Assembly: GCA_004554775.1 (NCBI GenBank)
Contig: SFKI01000005.1
Location: forward strand, 124,001-188,000
DNA length: 64,000 nucleotides
DNA from: Subdoligranulum variabile
Lineage (GTDB): Bacteria; Bacillota; Clostridia; Oscillospirales; Ruminococcaceae
Direction of reading: 5' to 3'
Position 1 is the stretch's first letter. Each line of letters begins with the position of its first letter. Positions 34,682 through 42,707 of the stretch are shown one piece after another. Both the position numbers and the translations under genes were made by a program. The notes under the pieces were generated by a model that saw nothing but the letters and a program-made list of their open reading frames with translations, was not told the DNA's origin and ran no database searches.

Positions 34682-34801
34682 ATGTCGTTTGCATTATTGC
34701 CCACTACGCTGACCATGCTCTGCGCCGGGATGGCGGGGATCTTCCTCGTGCTCGGGGTGCTGGTGCTGGGTGTGTATTTGTTGAATAAGATTTTTAAGTA
34801 A
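34682..34801 (+). CDS. OadG-related small membrane subunit (39 aa)
   Basis: Small gene 12 bases after oadB, ATG at 34682 with AAGGAGG before it, TAA at 34799-34801. 39 residues: an N-terminal hydrophobic stretch and one clear membrane helix (about residues 12-34), ending LLNKIFK. Full OadG/GcdD proteins are about 80-130 residues; this keeps only the membrane part. The tight coupling to oadB suggests it stabilises or regulates that pump. Confidence 0.8.
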   Translation: MSFALLPTTLTMLCAGMAGIFLVLGVLVLGVYLLNKIFK

Positions 34802-34811
34802 GTGAGTGGCC

Positions 34812-34843
34812 AAAGGGACTTCCGCGTGTGCGGAGGTCCCTTT
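34812..34843 (+). terminator. Terminator of the oadB unit
   Basis: 14-bp stem AAAGGGACTTCCGC and complement (one G-U) with a GTGT loop. Confidence 0.8.
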
Positions 34844-34926
34844 GCAGTTTGTCAAAGAACACCTTCACGGCAGCAAATTTAAACTTCACCCCTTGTGCAA
34901 CGCGCATACAGCCCCCCCCCCGCGGC

Positions 34927-34955
34927 TTGACAAGGCGGCGCGGCGTGGCTACAAT
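34927..34955 (+). promoter_or_regulatory. Near-consensus sigma-A promoter of an orphan RNA
   Basis: -35 TTGACA (34927-34932), exactly 17 bases, -10 TACAAT (34950-34955). Preceded by a run of ten C (34912-34921). The strongest promoter match in the window, yet no open reading frame follows. Confidence 0.85.
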
Positions 34956-34961
34956 AAAACC

Positions 34962-35111
34962 AGTGAAATCTTTATTATAAAAAGACTGCTGCCGTAGGTA
35001 GCTGTCCATAAAACAGGTTTCACGAAACAAATAATATGGCAGTTGCCGGACAAGGGTTGCTGACAAAAAGGGGGTATGTGCCGTTAAGACACATATCCCC
35101 TTTGCTTTTTT
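34962..35111 (+). ncRNA. Candidate orphan structured small RNA (about 150 nt)
   Basis: Starts about 7 bases after a consensus -10 and ends in a strong terminator (35067-35103, then T6). Predicted pairs: GTGAAATC near the 5' end with GGTTTCAC; inside that loop GACTGCTGCC with GGTAGCTGTC around GTA; and GGC/GCC at GGCAGTTGCC. No ribosome site plus start codon gives a protein. It does not fit 6S RNA (the ends do not pair), tmRNA or RNase P. It could belong to a clostridial orphan RNA family I cannot name. Confidence 0.5.
35067..35111 (+). terminator. Terminator of the orphan RNA
   Basis: Stem AAAGGGG(G)TATGTG with CACATATCCCCTTT, 9-base loop, GC, then T6. Confidence 0.9.
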
Positions 35112-35240
35112 GCTGTTTTAAAGGTTGATTATGGCTGATTTTTTGCCGTCACGCGTCTTTCAGAGGGCGCTTGATGGGATTTGCCGCCCTACTTGAAAAG
35201 CGGGCTGAAACAGTCGCTTTGCCAAAGGAAAGTGAGAGCT

Positions 35241-35342
35241 ATGTATTATCCAGAGGATACTGCAAAAAAGATTAGTTCTGATTCATTCCGAATGGTTCAT
35301 AGGTCAGCAGCTTTTTCTTCCAAAGGGCCTCTGCATCAATGA
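35241..35342 (+). CDS. Short open frame, possible truncated gene start
   Basis: 33 codons from the ATG at 35241 with AAAGGAA about 10 bases before it. The first residues are MYYPEDTAKKI; the rest is antisense to the 3' end of the GIY-YIG gene. It may be the 5' remnant of a gene cut where the nuclease gene arrived. Weak call. Confidence 0.2.
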   Translation: MYYPEDTAKKISSDSFRMVHRSAAFSSKGPLHQ

Positions 35343-36129
35343 TTTGATTGTCTGGAAGTGCCTTGGACAAAACCTGCAACACTGAAAACTGCAAATCGTG
35401 GCAACTATGATTTACAGACTTCAAGTGGCTGATCATTCCCTTGTTGTTTCCGTGACCGCCCGTAGCGACGTAGACAGACCAACGCCCCAGCAGGCCGTCA
35501 TAGCCATAGGTCGAGCCGACATATCTGTCTCCCGTCTTGGTGTCCACAATCAGATAGACCGCATTGACCGCAGCCATGGCCGCCTGCCACAGCTCATAGT
35601 CCGTATCGTTTTCGACAACTTCTTTTAGTTCATCGAAGGATAGAATAAGATTTTCAAATCCCACAAAAGGCTTCTGGTTCTTTGACTCAATTGCCACGAT
35701 AGGCTTTCCGGTGGTAGCTTTTTGATGCCACATCCGAGTTGACCCTCCCCAGTCGATCACCAGCTTTCCTTCGTATTCTTTCAGCAAATCCACATATTGC
35801 AAATCAAAAAACGCCATTTCGCCACGGTATTCCATGGCTTCACAGTCAGGTAATCCGGCAGGGCATACATCCGGTGTATCAGGCACAGAACCATTGACAC
35901 GATAACAGGAGTGTAGTCTCGCGTATGTACCGCCATCGCTGATAAATGTGATCCAGTAGAAATATCCTTTGCTGAACCCGTCTTTTTGGTGCTGTGTATA
36001 TTCATGCGCCATACCGGCTTTATAACATTCTCTGAAACGTTCGTCAGATAATGCATGCCGGATCAGCTTGACATCTTTCGGGTCAAGCCCTACATTTTTA
36101 AGCACATCGGAAAAGTTCAAAATTGCCAT
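35272..36129 (-). CDS. GIY-YIG nuclease-domain protein
   Basis: 285 residues from the ATG at 36129 (AGGAGGGG upstream). A long N-terminal region (1-190) with no recognised domain, then a GIY-YIG domain near residues 195-260 (AVYLIVDTKTGDRYVGSTYG, later LLGRWSVYVATGGHGNNKG). Base composition is clearly AT-richer than the neighbours, suggesting horizontal transfer. It lies at the edge of a region of broken genes. Could be a free-standing homing-type nuclease or a defence/repair enzyme. Confidence 0.82.
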   Translation of the reverse strand: MAILNFSDVLKNVGLDPKDVKLIRHALSDERFRECYKAGMAHEYTQHQKDGFSKGYFYWITFISDGGTYARLHSCYRVNGSVPDTPDVCPAGLPDCEAMEYRGEMAFFDLQYVDLLKEYEGKLVIDWGGSTRMWHQKATTGKPIVAIESKNQKPFVGFENLILSFDELKEVVENDTDYELWQAAMAAVNAVYLIVDTKTGDRYVGSTYGYDGLLGRWSVYVATGGHGNNKGMISHLKSVNHSCHDLQFSVLQVLSKALPDNQIIDAEALWKKKLLTYEPFGMNQN

Positions 36130-36157
36130 GGAAGCCCCTCCTATTTTGTTCTCCATT

Positions 36158-36425
36158 TCAAATTCTACCACAGATTTTTTCGTTGTAAAGCGCGCTTTCC
36201 CACCGGCGCAAAATCGCTGCCAGCTCCGGTGTCAGGCGTTTGCGGCACTCGTGCCGCAGTTCCTCCGGCACGCCGTAGAATGCCTCGCTGATGACCTCGT
36301 AATTGAGCGCCTTGCCCGCCTCGTCGCACTTGTAGTTCACCGAGCGGTCCGCACCGATGCCGAAGCGCGCCGCCTCCTTGGCCGCGTCGATGTTCGCGCC
36401 GAGGAACAAAAAACTCCCAGCCGTT
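36158..36425 (-). pseudogene. C-terminal fragment of a VWA-domain protein
   Basis: About 83 residues starting FLGANIDAAKEAARFGIGAD and NYKCDEAGKALNYEVISEAFYG, the typical end of clostridial VWA-domain proteins. The preceding NGWEF segment is in a different frame; the break falls at a run of six T (36408-36413 region). The N-terminal VWA domain is absent. Truncated remnant. Confidence 0.65.
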
Positions 36426-36497
36426 GGGCGGCATTTTTACGCGGTATAGGTTAGTAGTTTCTAACTTATGATTTATAAAGAAAGAAGGGCTTTTTCC

Positions 36498-37173
36498 ATG
36501 AACGAGACTGTCAATCTTTCCGGCGTACCGGAAACCATGCTGCAAACCGTTTACGCACGCGCCAAGGAGACAAGGACCCGCGGCGCGATCCACGACGATA
36601 AGGCCGTGGAGCTGGTGGAAAAGCTGCACTATGATTTTTCACTGGCCGATAAAGACGCCGCGATGAGCAGCGGCGTAATTGCACGTACCATCGTGCTGGA
36701 CCACCTGGTGTAAGACTACCTTGCCGCCCACTCCGGCGCGGTGGTGCTCAACATTGCCTGCGGGCTGGACACCCGCTGCTACCGCATGCAGGGGTACACC
36801 CACTGGTACAACCTTGATTTGCCCGAAACGATCAACGTCCGCGCCCGCCTGCTGCCGGAAAGCGGTGCGATTTCTCAAATTGCCCAGTCCGCTATGGAAG
36901 ATTGGCGCGGCGAAATTGCCGAGAAAAACGCTCCCGCGCTGGTGATCATGGAAGGGCTGACGATGTACCTGACTCAAACCGACGTGCAGCAGATCTTTGC
37001 CGTGATTGCAAAATGCTTTGGCAAAGCCACCGTGTTTGTGGAAATTATGAACCCGTCGGTCGTAAAGCATATGAAAGAAAAATCCATCGAGGGTAGTCAT
37101 GCCAAATTCATCTGGGGCGTGCGCGGCGGCGCCGAGCTGCAAGCCCTGCTGCCCGGCTTTACCTGCACGGGCG
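36498..37173 (+). pseudogene. Class I SAM methyltransferase (PPM/LCMT-like), in-frame stop and truncated
   Basis: ATG at 36498. Seventy-one residues are followed by an in-frame TAA (36711-36713). The same frame continues with DYLAAHSGAVVLNIACGLDTRCYRM, the SAM-binding motif of the leucine carboxyl methyltransferase-like (PPM) family, then LVIMEGLTMYL. The C-terminal part stops at about 37173, where the sequence joins a hydrolase fragment in another frame. A dead gene, unless the assembly is wrong. Confidence 0.8.
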
Positions 37174-37725
37174 AGCACTGCTTGACTGGCGCTGGTCGTG
37201 GCATCGTCCATCGGTGCCGACCTGGGGCTGGCATTTTTGACCGCCACCCGCCTGCCGGTCGAACATGTGTTTTTTGATGGCGGGCAGTTTGCGCAGATCG
37301 GCAAGGGCACGCGGCGCATTATGGTCCCGTTTTTGTACCTGGCCATCAAAAGCCTGTACTGGTCCAGGGGCGGCACGCTGAAAAAAATCATGTGGTGCGA
37401 TGACAAAGCTATCAAGCCCTACTTTATCGCGGCCGGTAAGGCGCTGACCTACGGCAACATGCGCCGCCAGATGGCGGACAGCCTTGAGGACAAGCCCTTC
37501 CCTGCCCTGCCGGAAGATTTGCAGCGGCGCACCTGGTTTGAGTTTGGCAGTATTGAGGAGCATTTAAAATACCGCGCTGCCGTGCAAAAGGCTTACCCGC
37601 AGGGATATTACCCCATTTTTGAAGGCTGCAACCACATGCAGTACCAAATCCGCGACCCGCAGGGCTTTGCCGCGATGCTGGTACACATCATCGAGCAGAA
37701 CACCCTGCTACCGCTTACATTTTAA
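37174..37725 (+). pseudogene. Headless alpha/beta hydrolase fragment
   Basis: About 183 residues beginning LALVVASSIGADLGLAFL, which corresponds to the nucleophile elbow. The N-terminal third of the fold is missing. The C-terminus contains IFEGCNHMQYQIRDPQGFAA, with the likely catalytic histidine. Fused downstream of the broken methyltransferase by a deletion. Followed by a terminator. Confidence 0.7.
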
Positions 37726-37730
37726 TGCGC

Positions 37731-37769
37731 GCCCGGCAGCTTTGCTGCTAGAAGCTGCCGGGCGTTTTT
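37731..37769 (+). terminator. Terminator after the hydrolase fragment
   Basis: 12-bp stem GCCCGGCAGCTT and complement, 9-base loop, GTTTTT. Confidence 0.92.
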
Positions 37770-37785
37770 GCAAATCTTTACCTAG

Positions 37786-38124
37786 GTGGATGGCGATTTC
37801 CACGCCAAAGTCATGCTTTGCGGGGCGGATGCCAGTAAAGCCGAACAAAAGCTGCACTTGTCAGAACGGCAGTGCAGCTTTACCTTTACTGCCAGCGCGC
37901 TGCTGTGCGCCCTGGGTGCCACTGTCCTGTACCCGCTGCTGGGGCTGGATAACTTCTCTCTGGATCCAGCCTCGATCCGGGCGCTGGTTCTCACGTATCT
38001 TCGCAGTATGCTTGGCAGCCTGGGCATTTTTGCGGCTGTATACGCCCTTGTAGCTGCCGTTCTGCTGGGCCTTATGTTCGCGGCGCATCACCAGACGAAG
38101 CGCCAATACCAACCTAATAACTGA
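37786..38124 (+). CDS. Hypothetical membrane protein, possibly 5'-truncated
   Basis: Up to 112 residues from a GTG at 37786, immediately after an in-frame stop. No good ribosome site, and the start sits 17 bases after a terminator. Two hydrophobic segments (about residues 33-52 and 75-98) and a basic tail. Not recognised. It lies directly upstream of the capsule-regulation genes. It may be the tail of a lost membrane protein. Confidence 0.4.
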   Translation: MDGDFHAKVMLCGADASKAEQKLHLSERQCSFTFTASALLCALGATVLYPLLGLDNFSLDPASIRALVLTYLRSMLGSLGIFAAVYALVAAVLLGLMFAAHHQTKRQYQPNN

Positions 38125-38138
38125 GGAGGACCCGACCC

Positions 38139-38393
38139 GTGGAAAACGAAGAATACGAAACCATAGACCTGCTGGAAGTACTCAATGCGGTCCGGCAGCA
38201 CTTGGCTGCCCTGATCCTGTGTACGCTGGCCGCCGCCCTGGCCGCTGTGGTTGGCATGGTGCTGTGCCTGGGCGTTATTTTCCTGCAAGTCATGCTGGAC
38301 AACAAGATCAACTCCGAAGAGGATGTTTCCAAATATCTGGAACTGACCGTTGTCGGTGTTATTCCTGAATATGAGGGAGGCAAAAAGAAATGA
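38139..38393 (+). pseudogene. Wzz/CpsC-type chain-length protein, internally deleted
   Basis: 84 residues, GTG start at 38139 with GGAGGA upstream. The N-terminus (ETIDLLEVLNAVRQHLAALI) and the C-terminal end (KINSEEDVSKYLELTVVGVIP) are typical of CpsC/YveK co-polymerases of about 230 residues. The extracytoplasmic loop between the two membrane segments is gone and they are joined directly. Probably non-functional as a co-polymerase, although it could still contact the kinase. Confidence 0.75.
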
Positions 38394-39143
38394 ACGCTAA
38401 ATCGTCTAAAAAACGTGCTTCCCACCGCAGATTGTTCCTGGTCGGCAAGGATGCACCGTTCCAGTTTGTCGAAGCGTATAAGTCCCTGCGTACCAACCTG
38501 GAGTTTCTTTCCGCGACCAGCAACTGCAAAACGATTCTGATCACTTCCTCGGTACCCGAAGAGGGCAAAAGCAACGTAGCCATCAACCTGGCCATGACGC
38601 TGGCGACTTCCAATAAGCGGGTCATCCTGGTCGACTGCGATATGCGTAAGAGCGCCATTTCCCGTTATCTGCGCATCCCCCGCAACCGCCCGGGCCTGAC
38701 CAATGTTATTACCTCAAAAGATGTTTCCACCCTGCCGGATTCTCTGGTGCGGCTGAAAGATCACGACATCACCGTTCTGCCGGTCGGCACCATCCCGCCG
38801 AACCCCGCCGAGTTGCTTTCCACCCCCCATTGTGGAGCGCATCTTCTCGGCCTTGCAGCAGGCGTACGACTATGTGATCGTCGATACCCCGCCTGTCTCT
38901 GTTGTTACGGATGCCGCCGTCCTGAGCCGCGTGGCCGATGGCGTGGTGCTGGTGGTGCGCCCCGGCGTCACCACCATTCAGGGCGCACAGCTCAGCAAAA
39001 AGAATCTGGAAGCCGTCAACGCCCACATTCTGGGTGTTGTCATGAATGGCTACAACGCCAAAAAGACCGGCCGTAAGGACGGTTACTCCTACGCATACTC
39101 TTACGGTTACTACGACACAAAACAGGATAGCAGCGACGAATGA
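38390..39143 (+). pseudogene. CpsD/CapB-type BY-kinase, frameshifted
   Basis: Autophosphorylating tyrosine kinase of capsule assembly. The start overlaps the Wzz-type stop. Walker A VPEEGKSNVAIN, Walker A' VILVDCDMRKS, then IPPNPAELLS. A run of six C (38823-38828) then shifts the frame by one base. The correct frame resumes with IVERIFSALQQAYDYVIVDTPPV (Walker B) and a tyrosine-rich tail (YSYAYSYGYYDTKQ). One C fewer would restore a full protein of about 250 residues. True frameshift, phase-variable tract or sequencing error. Confidence 0.85.
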
Positions 39144-39895
39144 GCCAGAACTTGGTAGACCTGCATTGCCACATCCTGCCCGGCATTGATGACGGCGCAA
39201 AAAATTTGGACGTGTCCATGGCCCTCTTGAACAAAGAGATCCGGGACGGCGTGGCAGGCATTGTATTTACACCGCATTTCCATTATGAGCGCATCTCGGT
39301 AGAGGATTTTGCCGCAAAACGCAAAGCGGCGTTCCTGAAAGTGGCGAAAGCTGCCCGGGAGAATGGTCTGCCGCTGGCGGCCAAGATGGGCGCGGAAGTA
39401 TACTTTACAACTGCCCTGCCAAGTCTTGATTTGAGCGTATTGGCCTTTGCCAAGTCCAACTATATTCTCATCGAATTTCCTACCACCTGCCACCCCGCAG
39501 GCATTGATGAAACACTGTACGGCGTGCGCCAGCGCGGCTACACGCCGATTTTAGCCCATGTGGAGCGTTACCCCTTTGTGGCGGAGGATCCGACCCTGCT
39601 GTACAACTGGGTCAGCGAAGGATGTCTGGCACAAATCAACGCCAGCGGCCTGCTGCGCGAGGGCCGCACCGCCCACTGGCTGCAAAAGCTGCTGGATTGG
39701 AACCTGGTGCACCTGCTTTGCACGGATGCCCACTCGATGGACACCCGCCCGCCAAACCTGGCAGCCGGCTACAGCAAGCTCCCCTCCTCCATCACCCGCC
39801 GCCTGCGCCGCAATGGCATCGAGGTCTACCTTGGCAATGACCTCGTCCCTCCCGAGCCAACCAAACCCAAATACCGCTTTGGACATTGGGTGTAA
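39140..39895 (+). CDS. CpsB/CapC-type PHP-domain tyrosine phosphatase
   Basis: 251 residues, intact. Mn-dependent phosphatase of the PHP superfamily that dephosphorylates CpsD. Metal motifs: DLHCHILPGIDDGA, TPHFHYERI, the acidic GAEVYFTTAL, AHVERYP and CTDAHSMDTRPP. The start overlaps the kinase stop by 4 bases. Its partner kinase and co-polymerase are both damaged, so its present role is unclear. Confidence 0.92.
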   Translation: MSQNLVDLHCHILPGIDDGAKNLDVSMALLNKEIRDGVAGIVFTPHFHYERISVEDFAAKRKAAFLKVAKAARENGLPLAAKMGAEVYFTTALPSLDLSVLAFAKSNYILIEFPTTCHPAGIDETLYGVRQRGYTPILAHVERYPFVAEDPTLLYNWVSEGCLAQINASGLLREGRTAHWLQKLLDWNLVHLLCTDAHSMDTRPPNLAAGYSKLPSSITRRLRRNGIEVYLGNDLVPPEPTKPKYRFGHWV

Positions 39896-39918
39896 AGGCA
39901 CCTTTTATAAGCACAACG

Positions 39919-39951
39919 ATCCCCCTGCCGGAATTCCGGCAGGGGGATTTA
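39919..39951. terminator. Bidirectional terminator between cpsB-type gene and pxpA
   Basis: Perfect 30-base palindrome with arms ATCCCCCTGCCGGAA and complement (39919-39948), then TTT. Serves both converging units. Confidence 0.92.
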
Positions 39952-39957
39952 AAATAT

Positions 39958-40713
39958 TTAAAACGCTTTGACCTCTACCCCAGAGGCAGGGAGAGCGGCG
40001 GAAATTTTTTGCACAAAGGCCAGCGCCTTGGGGCCGTCGCCGTGGACGCAGACGGAATCCGCCTGCAGCGCCACGATGCTGCCATCATCAGCCTGCACGG
40101 TTCCCTGCTTTGCCATTTGCAGTACCCGCGCAATGGCAGTGTCCTCGTCCTCGATCATCGCGCCCGGGGTGCCGCGCGGCACAAGGGTGCCGTCCGGCTT
40201 GTAGCCGCGGTCAGCAAATACCTCGCTGGCAACGGGCAGGCCGATGGCGTGCGCGGCCTTGACCATCTCACTTCCGGAAAGTGCCAGCAGCACCGCACTG
40301 GGCGCGGCAGCCTGCACCGCGCGGCAGATGGCCACCGCCAGCGCGGGGTCTTTTGCGGCCATATTGTACAATGCACCGTGGGGCTTTACGTGGTGCAGCG
40401 GCACACCGGCGGCATCGCAAAAAGCCTTCAGGGCGCCGATCTGGTACATGACGTCGGCTTCCGCCTCGGCGGGCGAGATCGCCATTTTGCGGCGGCCAAA
40501 GCCCTGCAAATCCGGCAAACCGGGGTGTGCGCCCACCTGCACGCCGTATTTTTTGCACAGCAGAACGCTTTTTTGCATCACAGACGGGTCGCCCGCATGG
40601 AACCCGCAGGCAATGTTGGCAGAGGTGACATAGGGCAGAATTTCGGCATCCATGCCGATGGTGTAAGCGCCGAAGCTTTCGCCCAGGTCGCAGTTTAAAT
40701 CAATGGACGGCAT
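39958..40713 (-). CDS. pxpA: 5-oxoprolinase subunit A (LamB/YcsF family)
   Basis: 251 residues. Part of the ATP-dependent PxpABC enzyme converting 5-oxo-L-proline to L-glutamate. Signatures: IDLNCDLGESFGAY, SANIACGFHAGDP, VGAHPGLPDLQGFGRR, HHVKPHGALYN and SEVFADRGYKPDG. Last gene of the block, 13 bases after the DUF1445 gene. Confidence 0.95.
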   Translation of the reverse strand: MPSIDLNCDLGESFGAYTIGMDAEILPYVTSANIACGFHAGDPSVMQKSVLLCKKYGVQVGAHPGLPDLQGFGRRKMAISPAEAEADVMYQIGALKAFCDAAGVPLHHVKPHGALYNMAAKDPALAVAICRAVQAAAPSAVLLALSGSEMVKAAHAIGLPVASEVFADRGYKPDGTLVPRGTPGAMIEDEDTAIARVLQMAKQGTVQADDGSIVALQADSVCVHGDGPKALAFVQKISAALPASGVEVKAF

Positions 40714-40726
40714 TGCATAGCCCCCT

Positions 40727-41518
40727 TTAAAATTTGAGCGCGGTATTTTTTACATCGGTGATGAACATATGCCCCGGCGCGTGGGTGATGCAGAACGTCG
40801 GTTTGGAGTGCATGACCACGGCTTGCGGCGTGACCCCGCAGGGCCAGAACACCGGCGTTTCGCCCGGGCGGATGGTGACGGCGTCGCCATAATCTGGGTG
40901 CGCCAGGTCGGTGATGCCGATGGCCTCGGGCGCGCCGATCTGCACCGGGGCACCGTGTACGCGCGGCATGCCCGCCGTGATGGCTACCGCCGCAGGCACC
41001 TGCGCGTACGGGATGGGCCGCATGCTGACGACCATGTTGCCGCTGAACACCCCCGCCGGTATACAGGGAATGTTGGTGTTGTACATCGGCACGTTGACGC
41101 CCTCTTCGATCTGGCGGACAGGGATATCGGCTTCCAGCAGGGCGGACTCAAACGAAAAGCTGCAACCGATCAGGAAACTGACCAGGTCGCTGCGTTCCTC
41201 AAAATAGTGCGTCACGTCGGTGGTTTCCCCGGTCAGCACGCCGTCTTTATAGATGCGGTAGCGCGGTATATCGCGGGCGATATCGCTGCCCGGCGCAAAC
41301 TGGGAAAAGCTGCGCTCCCCGGCGTCGGCAACCTCCAGCAGCGGGCAGGCTTTGGGGTTGCGCTGGCAGAACAGCAGAAAATCCCACGCCAGTGCCTTGG
41401 GCAGCACGACCAGGTTGCCCTGGGCGTAGCCATCGCAATAGCCGGTGGTGGGGGCCGTCAGCTTGCCCGCGCGGATCAGTGCGCGGACCTCGGCAGGTGT
41501 GGCGTTAGAATAGGTCAT
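40727..41518 (-). CDS. DUF1445 putative hydro-lyase (YcsI family)
   Basis: 263 residues, full length. Family signatures: TTGYCDGYAQGNLVVLP, the RDIPRYRIYKDG segment, FLIGCSFSFE, and late HAPGHMFITD. Bacterial YcsI is commonly next to 5-oxoprolinase genes. From memory, the mammalian D-glutamate cyclase DGLUCY joins a DUF1445-like part with a DUF4392 part. Here DUF4392 is a separate gene in the same block, supporting a shared pathway. Exact activity unknown. Confidence 0.9.
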   Translation of the reverse strand: MTYSNATPAEVRALIRAGKLTAPTTGYCDGYAQGNLVVLPKALAWDFLLFCQRNPKACPLLEVADAGERSFSQFAPGSDIARDIPRYRIYKDGVLTGETTDVTHYFEERSDLVSFLIGCSFSFESALLEADIPVRQIEEGVNVPMYNTNIPCIPAGVFSGNMVVSMRPIPYAQVPAAVAITAGMPRVHGAPVQIGAPEAIGITDLAHPDYGDAVTIRPGETPVFWPCGVTPQAVVMHSKPTFCITHAPGHMFITDVKNTALKF

Positions 41519-41564
41519 GGGGATACACCTTCTTGTGATAAATCATTCCGTGTGAAGCATGTAG

Positions 41565-41714
41565 GAGCGAACAGTGCTTGCCCGCAGCGTTTGGCGCAGA
41601 TGCTATGCTGCACGGGAGCATATAGAATGCTCCCCTACACAGCAACCAAATAGGTTGGTATCGTAGCGGCGGATTCTATATCCGCACGTGGGGCAGTGCA
41701 GGCATTGCCCCCTG
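41565..41714. repeat. Modular palindromic repeat, copy 6 (multi-module)
   Basis: Modules: GAGCGAACA...TGCTTGCCC (from 41565), GGGAGCAT/ATGCTCCC (41614-41634), GCGGAT/ATCCGC (41669-41685) and GGGGCA...TGCCCC (to about 41712). It fills the 199-base gap between pxpC and the DUF1445 gene. Confidence 0.85.
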
Positions 41715-41717
41715 CAT

Positions 41718-42707
41718 TTATAATCGCGCGGCGACCTGCTGCAAGATTTGCGCCTGCTGGCGGGCGGCCTGCACGGCCTGGGCGGGAGTCACAAAGTCAA
41801 AAGCCACCGCCTGCCCCGGGCGCAACTGCGCCAGCGCAGGCAGATCGGCGGAAATGACGGTGGCGATCTTGGCATAGCCGCCGGTGGTCTGGTGGTCGGC
41901 CAGCATTACGATGGGCTGGCCGTCGGCAGAGATCTGCACTGACCCCGCCGCGATGCCATCGGACAAAATGTCCGCGCCATTTTTCATCGCAATGGCAGGC
42001 CCCGCCAGCTTGCAGGCCATGCGGTCGCAGTTGGGGGTCAGCGTATAAACGCCGTGGGTAAAGGTGCGCAGGCCGTCGGCGGTAAAGGCGGCGTCCTGCG
42101 GGCCAGCCACGGCACGCAGCAGCGGCAGGATCTGCGTGTCCTGCACGCGCACAGGGTGCGGAACGGTGCGGATGCGGGCATCGCGCAGCGGGCGGCCCAG
42201 CTGGCGGACGGCAATCGTCTGCCACAGCGCCGCTGTATCGCACGGGCCGGTGGGCAGGCTGTCGCCCTTTGCCAGCTTACGGCCCTCTACGCCGCCGATA
42301 TGGCACTTTATATCGGTGGAACGGCTGCCCAGCACCGGCGGGGTGGCAATGCCGCCGCCCACGGCCAGATAGCTGCGCAGCCCGGCAGCTGCCATGCCCA
42401 TTTGCAGTGTGCTGCCTGCTTTCGCCAGCAGCGGTGCGTAATACGGCACGGGGGTGCCATCCAGCGCAGCGGGGCTTTCCGCCCCGGTCAGCGCAAAAAT
42501 GGTGTCCTGTTCAAACCGCAGGGCCGCGCCGCGCAGGGTACATTCCAGCACTGCCGCTCTCGGCGTGTTGCCGACAAGCGCATTGCCCAGGCGATACGCG
42601 TAACTGTCCGCCGCGCCGCAGGTACGGTAGCCCTGCGCGGCATAGCCAAGGCGGCCTGCATCCTGCACGGTGGTCAGTGGGCCGGGATCCAGCACGGTAA
42701 TGCTCAT
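41718..42707 (-). CDS. pxpC: 5-oxoprolinase subunit C (biotin-dependent carboxyltransferase-like)
   Basis: 329 residues. Signatures: DPGPLTTVQDAGRLGYAAQG, ADSYAYRLGNALVGN, ALTGAESPAALDG, YLAVGGGI and, near the end, ILSDGIAAGSVQI and LADHQTTGGYAKIATV. Forms the PxpBC complex. Start overlaps the pxpB stop by 4 bases. Confidence 0.95.
   Translation of the reverse strand: MSITVLDPGPLTTVQDAGRLGYAAQGYRTCGAADSYAYRLGNALVGNTPRAAVLECTLRGAALRFEQDTIFALTGAESPAALDGTPVPYYAPLLAKAGSTLQMGMAAAGLRSYLAVGGGIATPPVLGSRSTDIKCHIGGVEGRKLAKGDSLPTGPCDTAALWQTIAVRQLGRPLRDARIRTVPHPVRVQDTQILPLLRAVAGPQDAAFTADGLRTFTHGVYTLTPNCDRMACKLAGPAIAMKNGADILSDGIAAGSVQISADGQPIVMLADHQTTGGYAKIATVISADLPALAQLRPGQAVAFDFVTPAQAVQAARQQAQILQQVAARL

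Noticed and set aside
34962..35111. 6S RNA
   Set aside because: The 5' and 3' ends do not pair. The 5' segment pairs with the middle and the 3' end is a plain terminator.
36468..36713. Independent 71-residue protein
   Set aside because: The downstream sequence in the same frame continues the methyltransferase with its SAM-binding motif, so this is the front of a gene interrupted by a stop.
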